DNA from: an uncultured Clostridia bacterium
GTDB lineage: Bacteria; Bacillota; Clostridia; Oscillospirales; CAG-272
DNA length: 64,000 nt
Direction of reading: 5' to 3'
NCBI GenBank assembly: GCA_944381085.1
Contig: CALWJX010000006.1
Span: forward strand, 1 to 64,000
Every line of letters starts with the position of its first letter. Position 1 is the stretch's first letter. Positions 33,082-43,271 of the stretch are shown here, piece by piece. The notes beneath the pieces were generated by a model. It was not told where the DNA came from. It was given only the letters and a program-made list of their open reading frames with translations, and did not search any database. A program made the translations under genes and the position numbers.

Positions 33082-34554
33082 TTATTCCTCTGTACCGAGT
33101 ATAATGTTTCTTTGAATATATTTTCCGTCTCTGTACGCCGTAACGCTTACTGTGTCCCCGCCGTTTTTCTGATTTATTATCGATGATAAATCGTAAATGG
33201 TGTAAACTGCCGAGCCGTCAATTTCGGTTATGATGTCTCCCACCTGTAGCTTGTTTTTCGCGTCCAGACCTTCGGTCAGTTCGATGACGTAAACTCCGGT
33301 TACGTCAGCAAAAAAAGTAGTGTCGGGGTTTTTCTCCGCATAGTCTTGGCTTACGACGACAACACGGTCGCCGTCCAGCCGATAATATATATTTTCGTTT
33401 ACCGAAACGCCGACAATGCCTACAAGAGGTCTTCCCGAAGAAACCGATGAATCGAAATCACGTCCTTCAATTATCGCCGAAATGATTTCAAGCGCGCCGT
33501 CCGAAGGAATCGCAAAGCCCATCCCGACATAATCGTCAGCGAGCTTCAGCGTAACGATACCGATTACCTCGCAGCGTGAATTTATAAGGGGACCGCCCGA
33601 ATTTCCGGGATTGACCGAAACATCTGTCTGTATGACATTCATCCTCTTCTCAAGAGTTCCGTAGTCGTCATATATGTTTACCGTGCGCTCCACACAGGAT
33701 ATTACGCCCGCGGTAACAGTCCATCCGAAATCCGCTCCGGCGGGAGAACCGACCGCGTAAACCTTTTCACCCAAAGCGCAGTCGGAGGATTTTCCGAATG
33801 TCGCCGCGGCAAGATTGTCCGCTTCTATTTTAAGCACGGCGAGATCGTCTTTTTCACTGTATCCGATAAGCTCGGCATTATATCTTTTTCCGCTGTAAAG
33901 GGTTGTATATATGTGTACCGAATTTTCAATCACGTGATAGTTGGTAGCGATATACCCGTCCTCGGTCAGAATAATTCCGCTTCCGGTCGCGGTTCCGGTA
34001 GGGGTAGTGGTTTGTATGACTACCGTTGAATTTTTGAAATTTTCAAGCGCTTCCGAACTTGCAGAGCCGTTTTCCGGGGATGTGGGTCCCAAATCCGAAA
34101 CATTTATGTTTACATAGGTTTTTCCGAATTCTCCGTCAGGACCGGTTATCAGGGTATCGGTTATCAGTGAAACGGCAAGCGCGATAAACGCCACAAGAAA
34201 AACACCCGCCATAATTATAGCGAACAAGGCACCGCCCGATAACTTTTTCCTCTTTCTGGCGCCCGCGTTAATGCTCGCGTCCGCGCCGACACTGTCGTTT
34301 TTCTGATTGTCCGTCCAATTCCATCTGAAAGCGTATTCGGAAGGCTGAGGTTCGGGTTCCTTGTTTTTTTGTCCGTCCCCGGCGGGTTCGTCCTCTTTTT
34401 GATCAGAACTTTTTCCGTGGATGTTATTGGATTCTTCCGTTACATCAGGATCGGATTTTTGCCCCGGGTCGTCTCTGTTTATATTGCTCGTTTTTGAATC
34501 ATTATCGGAATCGTCGTTATTTGGCGTATTTGCCTTATAATCATTATTTTCCAT
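33082..34554 (-). CDS. Membrane-anchored HtrA/DegP-like serine protease with PDZ domain
   Basis: The 490-residue protein has a long acidic, hydrophilic cytoplasmic N-terminus (1-100), one membrane helix (108-131), a trypsin-like domain and a C-terminal PDZ domain (about 380-485). The catalytic triad is His207 in TNYHVI, Asp237 in DDLAVL and Ser319 in GNSGGP. Such proteases degrade or refold damaged proteins at the cell surface. GAGGTG precedes the ATG. The acidic N-terminal tail of about 100 residues is longer than in most relatives. Confidence 0.94.
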   Translation of the reverse strand: MENNDYKANTPNNDDSDNDSKTSNINRDDPGQKSDPDVTEESNNIHGKSSDQKEDEPAGDGQKNKEPEPQPSEYAFRWNWTDNQKNDSVGADASINAGARKRKKLSGGALFAIIMAGVFLVAFIALAVSLITDTLITGPDGEFGKTYVNINVSDLGPTSPENGSASSEALENFKNSTVVIQTTTPTGTATGSGIILTEDGYIATNYHVIENSVHIYTTLYSGKRYNAELIGYSEKDDLAVLKIEADNLAAATFGKSSDCALGEKVYAVGSPAGADFGWTVTAGVISCVERTVNIYDDYGTLEKRMNVIQTDVSVNPGNSGGPLINSRCEVIGIVTLKLADDYVGMGFAIPSDGALEIISAIIEGRDFDSSVSSGRPLVGIVGVSVNENIYYRLDGDRVVVVSQDYAEKNPDTTFFADVTGVYVIELTEGLDAKNKLQVGDIITEIDGSAVYTIYDLSSIINQKNGGDTVSVTAYRDGKYIQRNIILGTEE

Positions 34555-34673
34555 TTTGGCACCTCGTAATTTTATTTCTCATTCTATACCGATCAGTGAG
34601 CAATTTATTCTTAAATTAAAACGAAATTGACGCGCAATTAACAGACTGAAAGATTTTACGGTGTTTTATGACT

Positions 34674-34787
34674 GAATTAAGATGTTCTCCGCCTCAAAAA
34701 AGGCGGGCGCCACTTGGCTTTTTCGTCGATAGATACAATCTCCCGCTGAAAATGTTGAATGACGGTGTTTAGCCTCTTATTGAATTT
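34674..34787 (+). repeat. Dispersed triple-hairpin repeat, copy C
   Basis: This copy has GAATTAAGATG at the left, CCGCCT/AGGCGG hairpin, the core GATACAATCTCCCGCTGAAA and TTGAATGACGG with an imperfect last stem. Its right end touches the stop codon of the response regulator gene (34786-34788). Confidence 0.8.
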
Positions 34788-35478
34788 AACCGAGAAGTTC
34801 AAACTTGTATCCGACGCCCCATACTGTTTTAAGCACCCATTTGTCCGACGTTCCCTCAAGTTTTTCGCGCAGACGCTTGATGTGAACGTCCACAGTGCGG
34901 GAATCTCCCAGATAATCGAATCCCCATACCTTGTCAAGCAACTGGTCGCGTGTAAAGACACGGTTGTAATTTGAAGCAAGGAAATAAAGCAGTTCAAGTT
35001 CTTTCGGAGGAATATCAATTGATTTGCCTTTTAGCTTCAGCTCATATTTCTGAAGACTTATCTCTATATTTTCAAATTTAATTACTTCATCATCGGCGGG
35101 GGTAACATGTGTCTGGCAACGGCGAAGCACGGCTTTGACACGGGCGGACAGTTCCTTTAAATCAAACGGCTTTACCACGTAATCGTCCGCACCCAGCTCA
35201 AGTCCCAAAACCTTGTCAAAAACCTCGCTTTTCGCACTTACCATTATGATAGGCTTTGCGGACATTTCACGTATCTCGCGGCATACCTGCCATCCGTCTT
35301 TTTTGGGCAGCATTATGTCGAGAAGCACAATGTCAGGCTCATACATCTTGAAAAAACTGATACCCTCCGAACCATCCTGAGCGATTTTCACTTCATATCC
35401 CTCATTTTCAAAGTATGATCTGATTGATTCGCTTACACCGGTATCATCATCAATAACAAGAATTTTAGTATCCATCAT
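34786..35478 (-). CDS. OmpR/PhoB-family response regulator
   Basis: The protein has about 230 residues from the ATG pair at 35478/35475, preceded by AGGAGG. The receiver domain has the acidic pocket IDDD near the start, the phosphorylation Asp in PDIVLLDIMLP and the conserved Lys in VKPFD. The winged-helix domain ends in GDSRTVDVHIKRLREKL and TVWGVGYKFE. No histidine kinase gene adjoins it, so its partner must be elsewhere. A promoter lies at 35711-35739, giving a leader of about 225 bases. The target genes are unknown. Confidence 0.93.
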   Translation of the reverse strand: MMDTKILVIDDDTGVSESIRSYFENEGYEVKIAQDGSEGISFFKMYEPDIVLLDIMLPKKDGWQVCREIREMSAKPIIMVSAKSEVFDKVLGLELGADDYVVKPFDLKELSARVKAVLRRCQTHVTPADDEVIKFENIEISLQKYELKLKGKSIDIPPKELELLYFLASNYNRVFTRDQLLDKVWGFDYLGDSRTVDVHIKRLREKLEGTSDKWVLKTVWGVGYKFELLG

Positions 35479-35710
35479 TTTCTTTTGAGTCCTCCTGTAT
35501 ATTTTTTGCAATGATAAATAGTGACACTGCTTAAGTTTTTTATGTCCCGCGTACCCGAAACAGCCTCCAGATTTCACATGTTGGGCAAAAATCATGTTAC
35601 ATTTCTTCTTATAACTTTATTTTAAGCTCATAATAGGAATTCTGTGTGAAAAATGGCTGAATTTTGACAGAATTTTGCACAAAAGGTACACAAATTATCT
35701 CTTGTTAATA

Positions 35711-35739
35711 ATTATACCACAAATCACTTCATTTGTACA
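35711..35739 (-). promoter_or_regulatory. Promoter TGTACA-N17-TATAAT with extended -10
   Basis: On the minus strand TATAAT (complement of 35711-35716) is preceded by TGTGG, close to the extended -10 TGN motif. TGTACA (complement of 35734-35739) is a weak -35. It would drive the response regulator. Confidence 0.45.
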
Positions 35740-35802
35740 GGCTTTTTTCAAAAAAAATTAATATTTTTTTATTGATTTTTTTATTTTAGTTTATTTTAAC
35801 TC

Positions 35803-35831
35803 TTGAAAAAAATTTTAATATGTTATATAAT
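35803..35831 (+). promoter_or_regulatory. Promoter TTGAAA-N17-TATAAT
   Basis: TTGAAA (35803-35808) and TATAAT (35826-35831), 17 bases apart, lie 82 bases before the ychF start. Confidence 0.7.
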
Positions 35832-35913
35832 ATAAAGGATTAATGACAGTGCAAAGATGTTTGACCGACGTCGAAATTTTTAAACCGATTTTTTTACGAA
35901 AGGTAATTTTATA

Positions 35914-37008
35914 ATGAAACTTGGAATCGTAGGACTTCCGAATGTGGGAAAATCCACATTGTTTAACGCGCTGACTAATGCAAAAGCAGAATCCGCAAAC
36001 TATCCTTTTTGCACTATCGAACCGAATGTGGGCATTGTTTCGGTGCCGGATAAGAGACTTGACGTACTCTCGGAGATGTATCATCCCAAAAAGTATACTC
36101 CCGCGATTATACAGTTTGTGGATATAGCCGGACTTGTAAAGGGCGCGGCGCAGGGAGAGGGTCTGGGCAACAAGTTTCTTTCCAACATACGCGAGTGTGA
36201 CGCCATACTGCATGTAGTCAGGTGTTTCTCGGACGACAATATAATTCATGTTGACGGTTCCGTGAACCCTTTGCGTGACCTTGAGACCATAAACATGGAG
36301 CTTATTTTCTCCGACATGGAAATGCTTGAGAGGAGAATGGACAGGACAAAAAAGGCGATGAAAGGGGACAAGACGCTTGTCTCTGAGCTTGAAGTCTTTG
36401 AAAAAATATACGACGCTTTACAGCAGGGTAAGTGCGCGAGAACGGTCGCGCTGACCGAAGACGAGGAAAGCGTGCTTTACGATACCCCCCTGCTGACCAG
36501 AAAACCGGTCATTTATGTGGCGAATGTGGGAGAACAGGACGCGTCGGGAGAGCCGGTTGATAATCAGGCATATATGCAGGTAAAAGAGTTTGCCGAAAGC
36601 GAAAATTCCGCGGTTATTGCGATATGCGCGGAAATAGAGGCCGAGATCGCGGAACTGGATCCTTCGGAAAAGTCGGTTTTCCTTGAGGAATTGGGAATCG
36701 CGGAGAGCGGTCTTGACAAACTTATAAAAGCGAGCTATTCGCTTTTGGGACTTATCAGCTACCTTACGGCGGGTCCCGAAGAGGTAAGGGCATGGACTAT
36801 TGCCGACGGAACCAAAGCCCCTCAGGCGGCGGGCAAAATACACAGCGACTTTGAAAGAGGATTTATCAGGGCGGAGGTGGTTGCGTTTGACGACCTTGTC
36901 GCGTCGGGCAGTATGACAGCCGCCAAGGAAGCCGGACTTGTTCGCAGCGAGGGAAAGGACTATGTGATGAAGGACGGAGACATAGTACTGTTCAGATTCA
37001 ATGTCTGA
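35914..37008 (+). CDS. ychF: Redox-regulated ATPase YchF
   Basis: The 364-residue protein is a full-length Obg-family YchF/OLA1 P-loop protein. It shows [15 protein letters not shown] at the N-terminus, [12 protein letters not shown] as switch I and [18 protein letters not shown] as switch II. The C-terminal TGS-like region includes EVRAWTI and [11 protein letters not shown]. YchF binds ATP rather than GTP and associates with ribosomes. It has its own promoter and is a single-gene unit. Confidence 0.97.
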   Translation: MKLGIVGLPNVGKSTLFNALTNAKAESANYPFCTIEPNVGIVSVPDKRLDVLSEMYHPKKYTPAIIQFVDIAGLVKGAAQGEGLGNKFLSNIRECDAILHVVRCFSDDNIIHVDGSVNPLRDLETINMELIFSDMEMLERRMDRTKKAMKGDKTLVSELEVFEKIYDALQQGKCARTVALTEDEESVLYDTPLLTRKPVIYVANVGEQDASGEPVDNQAYMQVKEFAESENSAVIAICAEIEAEIAELDPSEKSVFLEELGIAESGLDKLIKASYSLLGLISYLTAGPEEVRAWTIADGTKAPQAAGKIHSDFERGFIRAEVVAFDDLVASGSMTAAKEAGLVRSEGKDYVMKDGDIVLFRFNV

Positions 37009-37232
37009 TTTTTCGTAGAGGCGACTGTTACCGAAGGTTTCCGGCTTTTCGGCAGTTCCATAGTTTAACTGCGCGGATATTTGTTACAAATGCGATACTA
37101 TACACAAAAAATCTTGGAAATCAGAATTGCTGCCGTTTGCGTAAATTCGTTTTTACAAAAAAGTCTGCCGAGGTTTTCGTGCCGGATTTTACAGTGCTTC
37201 TGAATTTAAGCTGAAGAAAGGAATTGTGAGAA

Positions 37233-38366
37233 ATGTTGAAAAAGCTTGCGTCTGTTGTTTCCGTTCTGCTTGCGCTGGTTTTTGTCTGTTCCGCTCAGGC
37301 GGGCGCGTCAGAGCTGACGGAGGAAGAAAACAGACTTTTTGAAATGCAGGGGGAATCATATATTAAAAGAAATCCTTACGGTTCGGACGGATCGTCCGAG
37401 AATTCCCCGTCACAGCCGCTGCTGGTATTGGGTAAAGATATGATGGTTACCTCAAGCGACGGTAAATATCCGCTTAATGTCAATAACAGTTCGCAAAAAC
37501 CGGCATATTATTATATTGCGGGCAGCAATAGTTTAGAACTGCTTGTGCAGCGGCCGGATCTGATTGATTATCTTGACGGCGACTATGTGGTGGAATATGA
37601 TCTCAATTATGCCGATAATACCGAAGGACATGTGTCGATAGCGTTGAATTTCAATTACTCTTACTATATCGACGCGTATCTTAACGCCGACGGAACCGGA
37701 GATATTGTTATTTGTGTCGGAGGTGAATATTATTCGCTTCTTGCTCAGGAAAGCCTGCTTGGTCCGCAGAGCGGAGAGAGCCTGAAAAAGGCGCTTTACG
37801 GTGAAGACGGAAACGCGGAGGATAAAAATATAAATATTGCGGTGAGAGTGACGTCGGATGAGAATAAAATGCCGGAACGCATAGATATGTATGTCAACGG
37901 TCTTTTGGCGGCAAGCGCGGACGCGGAAAAGCTCGCATATTACACACAGCGGTATACCCCCGAATACGAGATAGGCCAAAGCGGGGCTTTTCCCTCGGAC
38001 AAGCTTGGAAATATAATTGTATTGAAATGTACAGTGGGAATCAGGGCAACGGTTGACAATATACGAATATATTCGGTCCCTGACAGCGCGACAAGCCCGC
38101 TTGAATCGTCACAGCGGATTTATTCACAGGTGTACGGCAACATATCGTACAGTCCTTCGGGCGAGGATGAAAGCAATTCGGAAGAAAACGAAGGCGAAAA
38201 CAATGAAAGCGAAAGCAATCAGGGAGGGCACAATATGTCCGATTCCGATAAGAGCGCGAAAGACTCAAACGCGCTTATTTATGCGCTTGCGGTTTTTGCA
38301 GTACTCGATATTGCGATAATCGCCGCCGTGGTGATCTTGTTGAAGAAGAGGACAAAGTCAAAATGA
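37233..38366 (+). CDS. Secreted, membrane-anchored protein of unknown function
   Basis: The 377-residue protein has a signal peptide (about 1-25, ending AQAGA), a beta-rich extracellular region (about 60-300) that looks like a concanavalin/LamG-type sandwich, a Ser/Asn/Glu-rich linker (about 305-345) and a C-terminal membrane helix (about 347-368) followed by KKRTKSK. It would therefore be displayed outside and anchored by its C-terminus. It overlaps trmB by 4 bases, an unusual partner. The 37009-37232 stretch upstream shows a hairpin near 37030 but no clear promoter. Confidence 0.75.
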   Translation: MLKKLASVVSVLLALVFVCSAQAGASELTEEENRLFEMQGESYIKRNPYGSDGSSENSPSQPLLVLGKDMMVTSSDGKYPLNVNNSSQKPAYYYIAGSNSLELLVQRPDLIDYLDGDYVVEYDLNYADNTEGHVSIALNFNYSYYIDAYLNADGTGDIVICVGGEYYSLLAQESLLGPQSGESLKKALYGEDGNAEDKNINIAVRVTSDENKMPERIDMYVNGLLAASADAEKLAYYTQRYTPEYEIGQSGAFPSDKLGNIIVLKCTVGIRATVDNIRIYSVPDSATSPLESSQRIYSQVYGNISYSPSGEDESNSEENEGENNESESNQGGHNMSDSDKSAKDSNALIYALAVFAVLDIAIIAAVVILLKKRTKSK

Positions 38367-39013
38367 GAATGAGAAAAAAGAAGCACAGGGACGAGCGCAT
38401 TTCGGCTTGTTCGGATCTGCTCATAGAGAATCCCGAAATGCTGATGAAAGATCCTACGTTTGCGTTTTCGGACAAAAGCTTGCCGTTGGCGCTTGAAATA
38501 GGCTGCGGAAAAGGAAATTTCGCGGTGGGCATGGCGCAAAAGAGGCAAGATATTAATCTTATCGCCATGGAAAAGGTTCCCGACGTCTGCTGTGTGGCGC
38601 TTGAAAAAGCCATGCGGCAGAAAGACGCCCGTCCGGACAATCTCAGATTTGTCATCGGAAACGCCGACAATCTGAACGAATGGTTTCCCGAACACAGTGT
38701 AAATTTTTTGTTTCTCAATTTCAGTGACCCGTGGCCGAAGGCGGGACATGCCAAAAGAAGGCTTACACATTTAAATTTCCTTGAAAAATACAAAAGAATT
38801 ATAAAGCCCGGCGGCACGCTTTATTTCAAAACGGACAATGAAGGACTTTTCAATTTCAGTCTGGAGCAGTTTGCGCTTGGCGGACTTGAAGTTGTCTGGA
38901 CAAGCAGGGATCTTCACCGCTCGGACAGGGCGGACGGGAATATAATGACCGAGTATGAGATGAGCTTTTCGGAAAAGGGCTTCCCGATATATATGGCTGA
39001 GGTGAGATTCTGA
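38363..39013 (+). CDS. trmB: tRNA (guanine-N7)-methyltransferase
   Basis: The 216-residue enzyme makes m7G46 in tRNA using SAM. It has the SAM motif LEIGCGKGNFAVGMA and the TrmB signature FLFLNFSDPWPKAGHAKRRL. The C-terminal TEYEMSF and IYMAEVRF complete the family pattern. The ATG overlaps the stop of the preceding gene by 4 bases and truB begins directly after its stop, so two tRNA-modifying enzymes are co-transcribed. Confidence 0.96.
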   Translation: MRMRKKKHRDERISACSDLLIENPEMLMKDPTFAFSDKSLPLALEIGCGKGNFAVGMAQKRQDINLIAMEKVPDVCCVALEKAMRQKDARPDNLRFVIGNADNLNEWFPEHSVNFLFLNFSDPWPKAGHAKRRLTHLNFLEKYKRIIKPGGTLYFKTDNEGLFNFSLEQFALGGLEVVWTSRDLHRSDRADGNIMTEYEMSFSEKGFPIYMAEVRF

Positions 39014-39014
39014 G

Positions 39015-39941
39015 ATGAGGCGAAATGAGAATGACAATCTTCCGGGCGGCATTGTAGCTATTGACAAGCCGCGGGGCTGTACGTCCCACGATGTGATAAA
39101 TAAGGTCAGAACGCTTTATGAGACCTCGCGCGTTGGGCATACCGGAACGCTTGACCCAATGGCGACCGGGGTGCTTGTGGTGCTTGTCGGCAGAGCGGCA
39201 AAGGCGTGCGAATTTGTAAGCGGCGGAAAAAAACGCTACACGGCAACTTTGCGACTGGGACTTGAAACCGATACCGAGGATATCACCGGCACGGTTTTGA
39301 ATGAGTATGGCGGAAGATTGCCCGAATACGGTGAAGTATGCGGGGCAGTTCGTAATTTCCGCGGTAAAATAATGCAGACGCCTCCCATGTATTCGGCTCT
39401 TAAGCTTGGCGGCGAGAAACTTTATGACCTTGCGCGCCGGGGAATTACCGTGGAAAGACAAAGCAGGGAGATAGAGATCTTTTCAATCGACTGTATGCGT
39501 ACCGATAGCCCGTCCGAGTATTTGCTCGACGTCACATGCTCCGGAGGCACATACATAAGAACTCTGTGCGCCGATATCGGTAAAAGCTTAGGCTGCGGCG
39601 GGGTTATGGCTTCGCTCCGCAGAATTTACGCAAACGGCATAAGCATAGATCAGGCTTATACGCTTGAGGCGCTGTTCGAGTTGGATCCTCAGCAGAGAAG
39701 AGAGGCTTTGTTTGATGTGCAGACTCTTTTTGCAGACCTACCCTCGATAAATTTGAGCGGATTTTTTGAACGGTTGTTCAGGAGCGGCTGCCCTGTATAT
39801 CAGAAAAAGCTCGGTACGGATTTCAAATGCGGTGAAATGCTTCGGATATGTGACATGAGCGGCGCGTTTTTTGCGTTGGGCGAGATCGGTATGTACGAAG
39901 AGGGAAGCGCGGTTAAATCCGTTAAGATCTTCAGGCTGTAA
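39015..39941 (+). CDS. truB: tRNA pseudouridine(55) synthase
   Basis: The 308-residue protein has the TruB catalytic segment GHTGTLDPMATGVL with Asp47, plus KRYTATLRLG, TPPMYSALKLGGEKLYDLAR and SGGTYIRTLCADIG. It converts U55 of elongator tRNAs to pseudouridine. The tRNA-Gln in this window has C at position 55 and so would not be a substrate. GAGGTGAG within the trmB end serves as ribosome binding site. Confidence 0.96.
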   Translation: MRRNENDNLPGGIVAIDKPRGCTSHDVINKVRTLYETSRVGHTGTLDPMATGVLVVLVGRAAKACEFVSGGKKRYTATLRLGLETDTEDITGTVLNEYGGRLPEYGEVCGAVRNFRGKIMQTPPMYSALKLGGEKLYDLARRGITVERQSREIEIFSIDCMRTDSPSEYLLDVTCSGGTYIRTLCADIGKSLGCGGVMASLRRIYANGISIDQAYTLEALFELDPQQRREALFDVQTLFADLPSINLSGFFERLFRSGCPVYQKKLGTDFKCGEMLRICDMSGAFFALGEIGMYEEGSAVKSVKIFRL

Positions 39942-39982
39942 CAGGTACAAATATCATTTATCAAACAGGACGGTAATAAATA

Positions 39983-41317
39983 ATGATTGAAATAAAGGTC
40001 GATGCAAGTAAAATCAAAGGTAAGATAAAGCCTATGCATTGCGCGAACAATTGCCCGATTAACGGGCTTTCAATGAAGCAGATGCACTATTGGGGCGAGG
40101 CGGGAATACCTTACTCAAGACTTCACGATACCGGCGGCGAATTCGGGGGTACGGTGTTTGTTGATATAGACAATATATTCATAAATCCGGACGCGGATGA
40201 AAATTTACCCGATTCATATCGATTTGAATTTACAGATTATTTGCTTGAGAATATCAGGGCGCAGGGCTCGGAGCCTTTCTACCGTCTCGGCTGCGGCATA
40301 GAAAATTATCGACATATAAGACCGGTACATATAAATCCGCCCAAGGACCCTTATAAGTGGGCGAGAGTATGCGAACATATAATCGCGCATTACAATTGCG
40401 GATGGGCTGACGGATATCACATGGGGATAACCTATTGGGAGATATGGAACGAGCCGGACAATCAGCCCGATATGTCGGAAAATCCTATGTGGAACGGAAA
40501 CAGGGAGCAGTATTACGAACTTTATACAATTACGGCAAACCATTTGAAAAAAGTATTTCCGGATATCAAGGTCGGAGGATACGCCTCGTGCGGATTTTAT
40601 GAGATTCTGAACGCCAATCCCGACACTACGGCGCATATTTCGACCAGGACGGAATATTTTATTGAGTTTTTTGAGGGCTTTCTTGAACATATTACTTCGC
40701 AGGCAGGAAAGGCTCCTCTTGATTTCTTTTCCTGGCACTCGTATTCGGGCGTGGAGGAAAATATCGCGTATGCCTCATATGCCAGAGATATGCTTGACAG
40801 ATATGGCTTCAAAGATACGGAAAGCATATTCAACGAATGGAATCCGGGAATATATGACAGAGGCAAACTCATAGACGCCATGCGCATTTCCGAGATGATG
40901 ATACGTCTGCACGACACTTCAATAGATATGATGATGTATTATGACGGGCAGATAAATACCTCATATGGAGGAATGTTTGACCCGCTTACCAAAACTCCGT
41001 TTCCGGCGTTTTACAGCTTTAAGGCCTTCAATATGCTTTACAGACTGGGCGACGAGTGTCTGTGTGAGGTTAAGGAAAACGGTGACGGCGGAGTATTTGC
41101 TCTTGCGGCATTCGGAAAGGCGGAAAAGAAGTCGGCTGTGATGCTTGTAAATACTTCCGAATCCGAGAAAATTGTCAACATATCCGACGGTGAAGCGGAT
41201 ATGTGTGATTTTCTGTTGCTCGATGATGCTGTTCGGCTTGAGCCCGTACCCTTTGACGGCGATTCAGTAAAGATTCCGCCGTACGCGACCGCGGTGGCGA
41301 TTTACAATATGCGGTAA
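39983..41317 (+). CDS. Glycoside hydrolase, GH39-like (beta-xylosidase type)
   Basis: The 444-residue protein resembles GH39 and related clan-A TIM-barrel retaining glycosidases. The acid/base Glu would be Glu157 in YWEIWNEPDN and the nucleophile Glu285 in SIFNEWNPG. The FSWHSYSG strand lies between them. A beta-rich tail (about 370-444) resembles the C-terminal sandwich of such enzymes. No signal peptide is seen, so it would act on imported oligosaccharides, perhaps xylo-oligomers. The substrate is inferred only from the family. Confidence 0.82.
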   Translation: MIEIKVDASKIKGKIKPMHCANNCPINGLSMKQMHYWGEAGIPYSRLHDTGGEFGGTVFVDIDNIFINPDADENLPDSYRFEFTDYLLENIRAQGSEPFYRLGCGIENYRHIRPVHINPPKDPYKWARVCEHIIAHYNCGWADGYHMGITYWEIWNEPDNQPDMSENPMWNGNREQYYELYTITANHLKKVFPDIKVGGYASCGFYEILNANPDTTAHISTRTEYFIEFFEGFLEHITSQAGKAPLDFFSWHSYSGVEENIAYASYARDMLDRYGFKDTESIFNEWNPGIYDRGKLIDAMRISEMMIRLHDTSIDMMMYYDGQINTSYGGMFDPLTKTPFPAFYSFKAFNMLYRLGDECLCEVKENGDGGVFALAAFGKAEKKSAVMLVNTSESEKIVNISDGEADMCDFLLLDDAVRLEPVPFDGDSVKIPPYATAVAIYNMR

Positions 41318-41392
41318 TTGTTCATATACACATACAAAGCGGTCGAAACCTCGGGTTAAGCATATTTTAATCGACAATAACCTGAAAATAAA

Positions 41393-41438
41393 AACTCCCG
41401 TCGAAAAAGACCTGTTTCGTTCTGTTTTGACGGGAGTT
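41393..41438. terminator. Bidirectional rho-independent terminator
   Basis: AACTCCCGTC (41393-41402) pairs with GACGGGAGTT (41429-41438). On the minus strand it is followed by a T-rich run, and on the plus strand by CGTTTTC. It separates the convergent GH39-like and aspartate kinase genes. Confidence 0.75.
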
Positions 41439-41449
41439 CGTTTTCAATT

Positions 41450-42778
41450 TTATTTTTTTACAAATTCCTTGTATATTGCGGAAATCGCGGTCTCAAAATC
41501 GTTTTCATCTATGCCTACAATGATATTGAGCTCGCAGGAACCCTGGTCTATCATACGGATATTGACGTTCGAGCTTGATATTGCGTCAAACACTCTTGCA
41601 GCGGTACCTTTGGCTTTAATCATTCCGCGTCCGACAATGGCAATGAGGGCGACTCCGTCCTCAACGGTTATGCTGTCGGGAGAAGTTACGCTGTTGATTG
41701 CTCCGAGTACCTTTTCCTTGCAGCTGTCGAGCGCCGCGGTGGACAGCAGTACGCTCATGGTGTCTATTCCTGAGGGAAGATGCTCAAATGAAAGTCCGAA
41801 GTCCTCAAGCACCTCAAGCACTTTTCTGCCGAAGCCTATTTCGGCATTCATCATATCTTTTTCTATGGTTATGACCGAAAAACCTTTTTTGCCGGCAATA
41901 CCTGTGATGATGTGTTCCTTGTCGTAGCTCTCGGCGTTTGCCACTATCATCGTTCCCCTGTCCTCAGGTCTGTTGGTATTTCTTATATTTATCGGAATGC
42001 CGGCGTATCTCACCGGAAAGATTGCGTCTTCATGGAGAACCGTGGCGCCCATATATGAAAGCTCGCGCAGCTCACGGTAGGTTATGGTGTCGATCGTGCA
42101 CGGATTTTCCACTATTCTGGGGTCGGTCATCAGAAATCCCGAAACATCGGTCCAGTTTTCATACAGATCCGCCTGCGCCGCGCGCGCCACAATAGAACCG
42201 GTTATATCCGAGCCGCCTCTTGAAAAGGTCTTTATGGTTCCGTTGGGCATACAGCCGTAGAAGCCCGGAATTACGGCGTATTCGTGCAGTTTGAGCTCGG
42301 CAGACAGCACTTCGTTTGTCTTTTCCTCGTCAAAAGTGCCGTTTTCGCGGAAGAAAATTACGCTTTCCGCGTCAATAAAATAAAATCCCAGATATTTGGC
42401 GAGAATGATTCCGTTGAGATATTCGCCGCGGCTTGCGGCGTAGTCTCTTCCGGAACTGTGAAGCATGGCGTTTTTTACATACTCAAATTCTCCGGACATG
42501 TCAAAATCCAATCCGAGTTCTTTTATTATGCTTTCATATCTTTGCACTATCTGTGAGTATTGCTTTTCTATAATCTCCCTGCCCGCGCGTTCTCTTATAA
42601 GCTCATAGCATTTGTAGAGCATATCGGTCACTTTGATGTCCGAACCGAATCTTTTGCCGGGAGCAGAGGGAACGACGTATCTGCGCGAGGGGTCTGCCTT
42701 TATAATTTGGGCAACCTGCTTAAAGTGCTCGGCGTCCGCCAGTGATGAACCTCCGAATTTAACTACCTTAACATTCAT
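41450..42778 (-). CDS. Aspartate kinase
   Basis: The 442-residue enzyme phosphorylates aspartate, the first step to lysine, threonine and methionine. The kinase signature VVKFGGSSLADA is at the N-terminus, SRGGSDITGSIVARA binds the substrate, and two ACT domains follow from about residue 300 (VITIEKDMMN and IAIVGRGMIKA). It is monofunctional, without a fused homoserine dehydrogenase. A leader of about 140 bases precedes it; no lysine riboswitch was recognised there. Confidence 0.95.
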   Translation of the reverse strand: MNVKVVKFGGSSLADAEHFKQVAQIIKADPSRRYVVPSAPGKRFGSDIKVTDMLYKCYELIRERAGREIIEKQYSQIVQRYESIIKELGLDFDMSGEFEYVKNAMLHSSGRDYAASRGEYLNGIILAKYLGFYFIDAESVIFFRENGTFDEEKTNEVLSAELKLHEYAVIPGFYGCMPNGTIKTFSRGGSDITGSIVARAAQADLYENWTDVSGFLMTDPRIVENPCTIDTITYRELRELSYMGATVLHEDAIFPVRYAGIPINIRNTNRPEDRGTMIVANAESYDKEHIITGIAGKKGFSVITIEKDMMNAEIGFGRKVLEVLEDFGLSFEHLPSGIDTMSVLLSTAALDSCKEKVLGAINSVTSPDSITVEDGVALIAIVGRGMIKAKGTAARVFDAISSSNVNIRMIDQGSCELNIIVGIDENDFETAISAIYKEFVKK

Positions 42779-42928
42779 GGCAAATCTGAACCTTTCTTTT
42801 AAACGGCAAGTATTATATACATATTACTTGTCCTGAAATTACTTTTTAATTAACATATGAATCGTTGTCAACAAAATCGCCGCGAAAAGTAAGCGGCATA
42901 ATCGTTTATTTGGAACACATAATAAATA

Positions 42929-42957
42929 ATTATATGAAAAAATTTGACTTTTGTCAA
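42929..42957 (-). promoter_or_regulatory. Perfect consensus promoter, TTGACA-N17-TATAAT (aspartate kinase)
   Basis: On the minus strand TTGACA (complement of 42952-42957) and TATAAT (complement of 42929-42934) have 17-base spacing. Confidence 0.8.
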
Positions 42958-43128
42958 TAGATTGAAGGAAAAAAGTTTTGTTTTGAAAAAAGTTTGTTTA
43001 CAAATTCCACATTGATAATTTATAAATAATCGATGTTTGTGAATTATGCTCTCAGAATTTATTTTTGCTTTTGTGCAATGAGTAAAAATTTTGTCTGCGG
43101 GTCAGATGATGTTGATAAAAAGAGAACA

Positions 43129-43157
43129 TTGACAATTTTTTAATATTATTATATAAT
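43129..43157 (+). promoter_or_regulatory. Perfect consensus promoter, TTGACA-N17-TATAAT
   Basis: TTGACA (43129-43134) and TATAAT (43152-43157), 17 bases apart. The transcript would carry a leader of about 280 bases that contains dispersed repeat copy D before the DUF1015 gene. Confidence 0.75.
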
Positions 43158-43271
43158 GTATACGATGTTAAAATATATTCGGAAAATCGCATATCGGGTT
43201 TATCGGCTACATAATCTTTGAGGTTGAATGATTAACCCGGGTTTCTTTCCGAATGTGACGTCAGAATTGAA

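Noticed and set aside
42779-42925. Lysine riboswitch before aspartate kinase
   Set aside because: The leader of about 140 bases is too short and lacks recognisable conserved segments.
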